In this document: piece after piece, positions 40,398-42,986 of the stretch | How positions within the stretch are numbered: the stretch's first letter is position 1 | Layout of the letters: every line of letters starts with the position of its first letter | From: an uncultured Pseudomonadota bacterium | GTDB taxonomy: Bacteria > Pseudomonadota > Gammaproteobacteria > Burkholderiales > Eutrophovitaceae | DNA length: 42,986 nt | NCBI GenBank assembly: GCA_913057675.1 | Contig: CAJXOL010000006.1 | Coordinates: 1 to 42,986 of the forward strand | Direction of reading: 5' to 3' | Translations under genes and position numbers: made by a program | The notes under the pieces: model-generated | What the model saw: the letters and a program-made list of their open reading frames with translations, nothing else | Database searches by the model: none | What the model was told of the DNA's origin: nothing

Positions 40398-41489
40398 ATG
40401 GAACCAATGCGGTTTATGCGGGCTATGTTGTCACTGCTGTTGGTTTTCAGCTGTAGCTCAGGTTTAGCACATCAAACCAAGTTATCCAGCAGTTTGTTAA
40501 CGCTCAATGGCTCAAGTGTTCAAGCTGAAGTTGAAGTCAATGTGCTGGACCTTGAAGCCGCGCTTGATGCGACCTTCGTTAAGAGTGATGCTACTCTGGA
40601 CTTTCAGGTCATTAAGTTTCAATCCGAGGCTATATTTAATTATATTGCCAACAATAATCGACTTTTTTGTGGCTTGGATTCTCAAGTGCCAGAGCAGCTT
40701 GATAGTTTTCGTTTTGATGGCGAGCATTTGATTATTGATCTGGGTTGGTTATGCGGTGGAACTGACTTACCCACTCGATATTCAGTTAGTCTCTTTCAAG
40801 AGGTAGATGCCCAATCGAGACATGTGGTTAGTGTGTCAGGTGACCAAAATTTCGTGGAGCTTTTAAGTTTGGGCAATCAGGAGATTTCGCTTTCGACTCA
40901 ACAGCACTCCTGGTGGGATCTTGTTCTTAAATTCATCATGGCGGGTATCGAGCATATTGCAATAGGATTGGATCATATTGCTTTTTTGATAGCGGTCATT
41001 GTCTTAGGAAGAACATTTTGGCCACTATTTAAAGTAATCACCGCTTTTACAATCGCACACTCGATTACGCTTACATTGTCAGTTTTGAATGTTGTCTCGA
41101 TACCCGCAGGCGTTATCGAGCCTTTAATTGCATTAAGTATTGTGTATGTGGCGGTAGAGAATTTTTTTGTAAAGGATCTCGAGCGACGCTATTGGGTAAC
41201 CTTTATGTTCGGATTGATTCATGGTTTTGGTTTTGCATCGGTTTTAAGAGATTTTGGATTGCCGCAAGATGGCTTAATTTGGGCGCTCGGCTCATTCAAC
41301 GTGGGTGTTGAGCTAGGTCAACTTGCGATCGTCCTCGTCGCTATCGCAGGATGGCGATTGATGACTATATTGCCTTTCTTTATGTCGTCAGGGCAGGGGA
41401 TCATTCGGAAAAGAAGAGCATCATTATTGATATCAGCCTTTGTGGGTTTGTTGGGATTCGGTTGGTTTGTCGAGCGTGTGTTTTTATAG
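40398..41489 (+). CDS. HupE/UreJ family membrane protein
   Basis: 363 aa using ATG 40398 (GAGGAG 9 nt upstream). A signal peptide (LSLLLVFSCSSGLAH) precedes a periplasmic domain of about 150 residues, then about six transmembrane helices with the HupE/UreJ_2 hallmarks GIEHIAIGLDHIAFLIAV, TIAHSITLTLSVL and FGLIHGFGFASVL. Family members are linked to nickel, cobalt or copper handling. Its partner 54 nt downstream is a copper chaperone, so a copper role is favoured here, but the metal is not certain. Confidence 0.85.
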   Translation: MEPMRFMRAMLSLLLVFSCSSGLAHQTKLSSSLLTLNGSSVQAEVEVNVLDLEAALDATFVKSDATLDFQVIKFQSEAIFNYIANNNRLFCGLDSQVPEQLDSFRFDGEHLIIDLGWLCGGTDLPTRYSVSLFQEVDAQSRHVVSVSGDQNFVELLSLGNQEISLSTQQHSWWDLVLKFIMAGIEHIAIGLDHIAFLIAVIVLGRTFWPLFKVITAFTIAHSITLTLSVLNVVSIPAGVIEPLIALSIVYVAVENFFVKDLERRYWVTFMFGLIHGFGFASVLRDFGLPQDGLIWALGSFNVGVELGQLAIVLVAIAGWRLMTILPFFMSSGQGIIRKRRASLLISAFVGLLGFGWFVERVFL

Positions 41490-41543
41490 GTTTTTGCAGC
41501 AAATTTGTGCGAATTCAGTGTAAATTTTTTAGAGAGGTTTGTT

Positions 41544-42023
41544 ATGTTTAGATATTTAGGTTTACTCTTTTTCGTAAATGCGTCTTTGGTATTTGCGGGA
41601 CATCATGAGCCAACGGAGCATCCTAGTGAGATGCATATTATGAATGCCTGGGTTAAAGAACCGTTACCGGGTGTTGACGCTACCGCAGCGTACCTCTTCA
41701 TACACAATCATGGAGAGCTTGCTGATCGCTTGATTGGCGTGTCCACGTCTATTGCTAAGCTGAGTGAGATTCATGAAATGTCGCATGATGATGGTGTTAT
41801 GAAAATGCGGCGGTTGGACTCAGGTATTTTGATTGCTCCTGACCAAAAAGTGCAACTAGAGTCGGGTGGATTACACATTATGCTTTTTAATCTCAATAAA
41901 TCGATTATGGCGGGCGAGGCTTATGTCCTGACATTAGAGTTTGAGAGAAGTGGGCAATTAGATGTGCCTGTTATCGTGAAAAAGCTTGCAGATTCTCAAT
42001 CGCATGACCACCACCATCACTAA
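41544..42023 (+). CDS. Periplasmic copper chaperone PCu(A)C
   Basis: 159 aa from ATG 41544 (AGAGAGG 6 nt upstream). Signal peptide MFRYLGLLFFVNASLVFAG. The Cu(I) site residues are H77-E-M79, M86/M88 and H111-I-M113, close to the family's HxM...M...HxM pattern. It ends in a His-rich tail (HDHHHH) that may take Cu(II). PCu(A)C proteins deliver copper to the CuA site of cytochrome oxidase. Coupled to the HupE-like gene. Confidence 0.92.
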   Translation: MFRYLGLLFFVNASLVFAGHHEPTEHPSEMHIMNAWVKEPLPGVDATAAYLFIHNHGELADRLIGVSTSIAKLSEIHEMSHDDGVMKMRRLDSGILIAPDQKVQLESGGLHIMLFNLNKSIMAGEAYVLTLEFERSGQLDVPVIVKKLADSQSHDHHHH

Positions 42024-42078
42024 TGAATTACAGAGTAGATCTTAAGATTGAAAATGCGCTCATGTTGCAGTACTGCTT

Positions 42079-42940
42079 ATGATCACCGCTGACGGCATCG
42101 CCCTTCGGCGCGGTGAGAAGGTTCTTTTTCAGAATGCTCGTTTTACATTTTATGCACGTAATAAAATTGGAATAACGGGCAGTAACGGCTCTGGGAAAAG
42201 TAGTTTATTTGCGTTATTGCTTGGCGAGATGCAGACCGACGCTGGCACTCTCGGGATTCAGCCAGGACTCGTGATTTCTCATGTTGCCCAAGAGTTGCCA
42301 AGAGGCGCTCGCCGTGCGATTGATTATGTCATCGATGGCGACGTTGAGCTTCGTGAGGTGCAATGTAAGCTCAAGGCTGCCGAGGAGCAAGAGGATGCTG
42401 ATCAGATCGGTATTTTGCATGAACACCTTGGCGCGATTAATGGTTACAGTGCGGAGGCAAGGGCGAATCAATTGCTTGATGGTTTAGGGTTTAAGGCTGA
42501 GGACGTGATTAATCCAGTTGATTATTTTTCAGGTGGGTGGCGCATGCGTCTTAACTTAGCTCGAGCGTTGATGTGTCGTTCCGATCTCTTATTATTGGAC
42601 GAACCGACCAATCATTTGGATCTTGATGCTGTAATTTGGCTTGAGTCATGGCTTAAACATTTCCCGGGTACCTTGTTGTTAATATCTCACGACCGCTCTT
42701 TTTTGGATAATGTCGTTCAGACAATTTGCTTTATCGATGGTGGGGCACTAAAGACTTATAAAGGCAATTATTCTGCGTTCGAGGTGCAGCGTGCATCCCA
42801 CCTTGCACAGGAAAAAGCGTCGTACATTAAGCAACAACGCGAGATAGATCATATGAAAAGCTTTGTTGAGCGTTTTCGTGCGAAAGCGACAAAAGCCCGA
42901 CAAGCGCAGAGTCGAATGAAGCAATTGGCAAAGTTGGAGC
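42079..42940 (+). CDS. yheS: ABC-F ATPase YheS (3' truncated by adapter)
   Basis: About 287 native residues of an ABC-F protein (full length around 630). Walker A GSNGSGKS (34-41), the signature FSGGWRMRLNLARAL, Walker B LLLLDEPTNHLDLDAVIWLE and switch His in LISHDRSF form the first ABC domain. The linker (FRAKATKARQAQSRMKQL) is highly conserved in YheS. ABC-F proteins act on ribosomes. The last six apparent residues L-S-L-I-H-I and the stop come from the adapter. Confidence 0.93.
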
Positions 42941-42986
42941 TGTCTCTTATACACATCTGACGCTGCCGACGATATGCAGTGTGTAG
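42940..42986 (+). other. Nextera transposon end, i5 index and P5 start (adapter contamination)
   Basis: CTGTCTCTTATACACATCT (42940-42958) is the Tn5 mosaic end. GACGCTGCCGACGA (42959-42972) is the i5-side Nextera adapter. TATGCAGT (42973-42980) is the reverse complement of the ACTGCATA (506) index, and GTGTAG begins P5. None of it is genomic. Confidence 0.99.

Noticed and set aside
1-42986. CRISPR array, insertion sequence or prophage
   Set aside because: No regularly spaced repeats, transposase, integrase or phage structural genes are visible.

Overview
The window reads as a chromosomal contig from a gammaproteobacterium of moderate GC. The evidence is the gene order gyrA-serC-(serA)-pheA-hisC-tyrA-aroA/cmk-rpsA-ihfB-lapA-lapB-pyrF, which follows the Pseudomonas-type aromatic/serine supraoperon, together with LPS heptose genes, cysM-rlmD, yccA next to tRNA-Ser, DksA, Zur-type zinc uptake and YheS. 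I cannot fix the genus; an uncultured marine lineage is a guess. Both contig ends are artefacts. Bases 1 to about 54 are an inverted piece of gyrA (read on the minus strand they encode the NLxEVIDGCLALIDNPN part of GyrA), and bases 42940-42986 are Nextera adapter, an i5 index and the start of P5. This fits an amplified or transposase-made library.

Region 1 (1-17,900, all plus strand) is dense core genome. The order is gyrA (3' part), serC, serA, pheA, hisC-type aminotransferase, tyrA, an aroA-cmk fusion, rpsA, ihfB, terminator, lapA, lapB, pyrF, hldA (kinase only), hldD, cysM, rlmD, terminator. These genes link serine and aromatic amino acid synthesis, pyrimidine supply, translation and LPS assembly, with many 0-4 nt junctions.

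Region 2 (17,900-23,900) is looser. It holds a YccA/BI-1 membrane protein (minus), tRNA-Ser(UGA), a gene-poor stretch of about 730 bp, a lipoprotein with a suspicious in-frame TGA near its start, an exported unknown, a tandem set of three tiny membrane proteins (66, 59 and 35 aa) behind a palindromic operator-like site, a 44-nt perfect palindrome acting as terminator, a secreted cyclase-family hydrolase with a switch-like leader, another exported unknown and a cupin.

Region 3 (23,900-30,900, minus strand) is a lipid-modification-type locus. Its transcription order is FAD amine-oxidase-like protein, DUF1365, Cfa-like methyltransferase, MFS transporter, DUF3833 lipoprotein and atypical SDR, then separately a ferritin-like diiron protein and the cupin.

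Region 4 (31,000-34,600) carries a cobalt-type nitrile hydratase operon (alpha, beta, accessory), a radical SAM protein, dksA (minus), and a tRNA-Pro/Arg/His operon with a strong promoter and GC-rich discriminator.

Region 5 (34,700-38,400, minus) is a zinc-acquisition locus: small Cys/His-containing exported protein (putative zinc chaperone), outer-membrane porin-like protein, a Zur-box intergenic region with an attenuator-like terminator, ZnuA-type binding protein and ZnuB-type permease, but no ATPase gene. Region 6 (38,400-end, plus) has a gene-free leader with a short direct repeat, a DETD-variant DEAD-box helicase, HupE/UreJ-like membrane protein, PCu(A)C copper chaperone and the truncated yheS.
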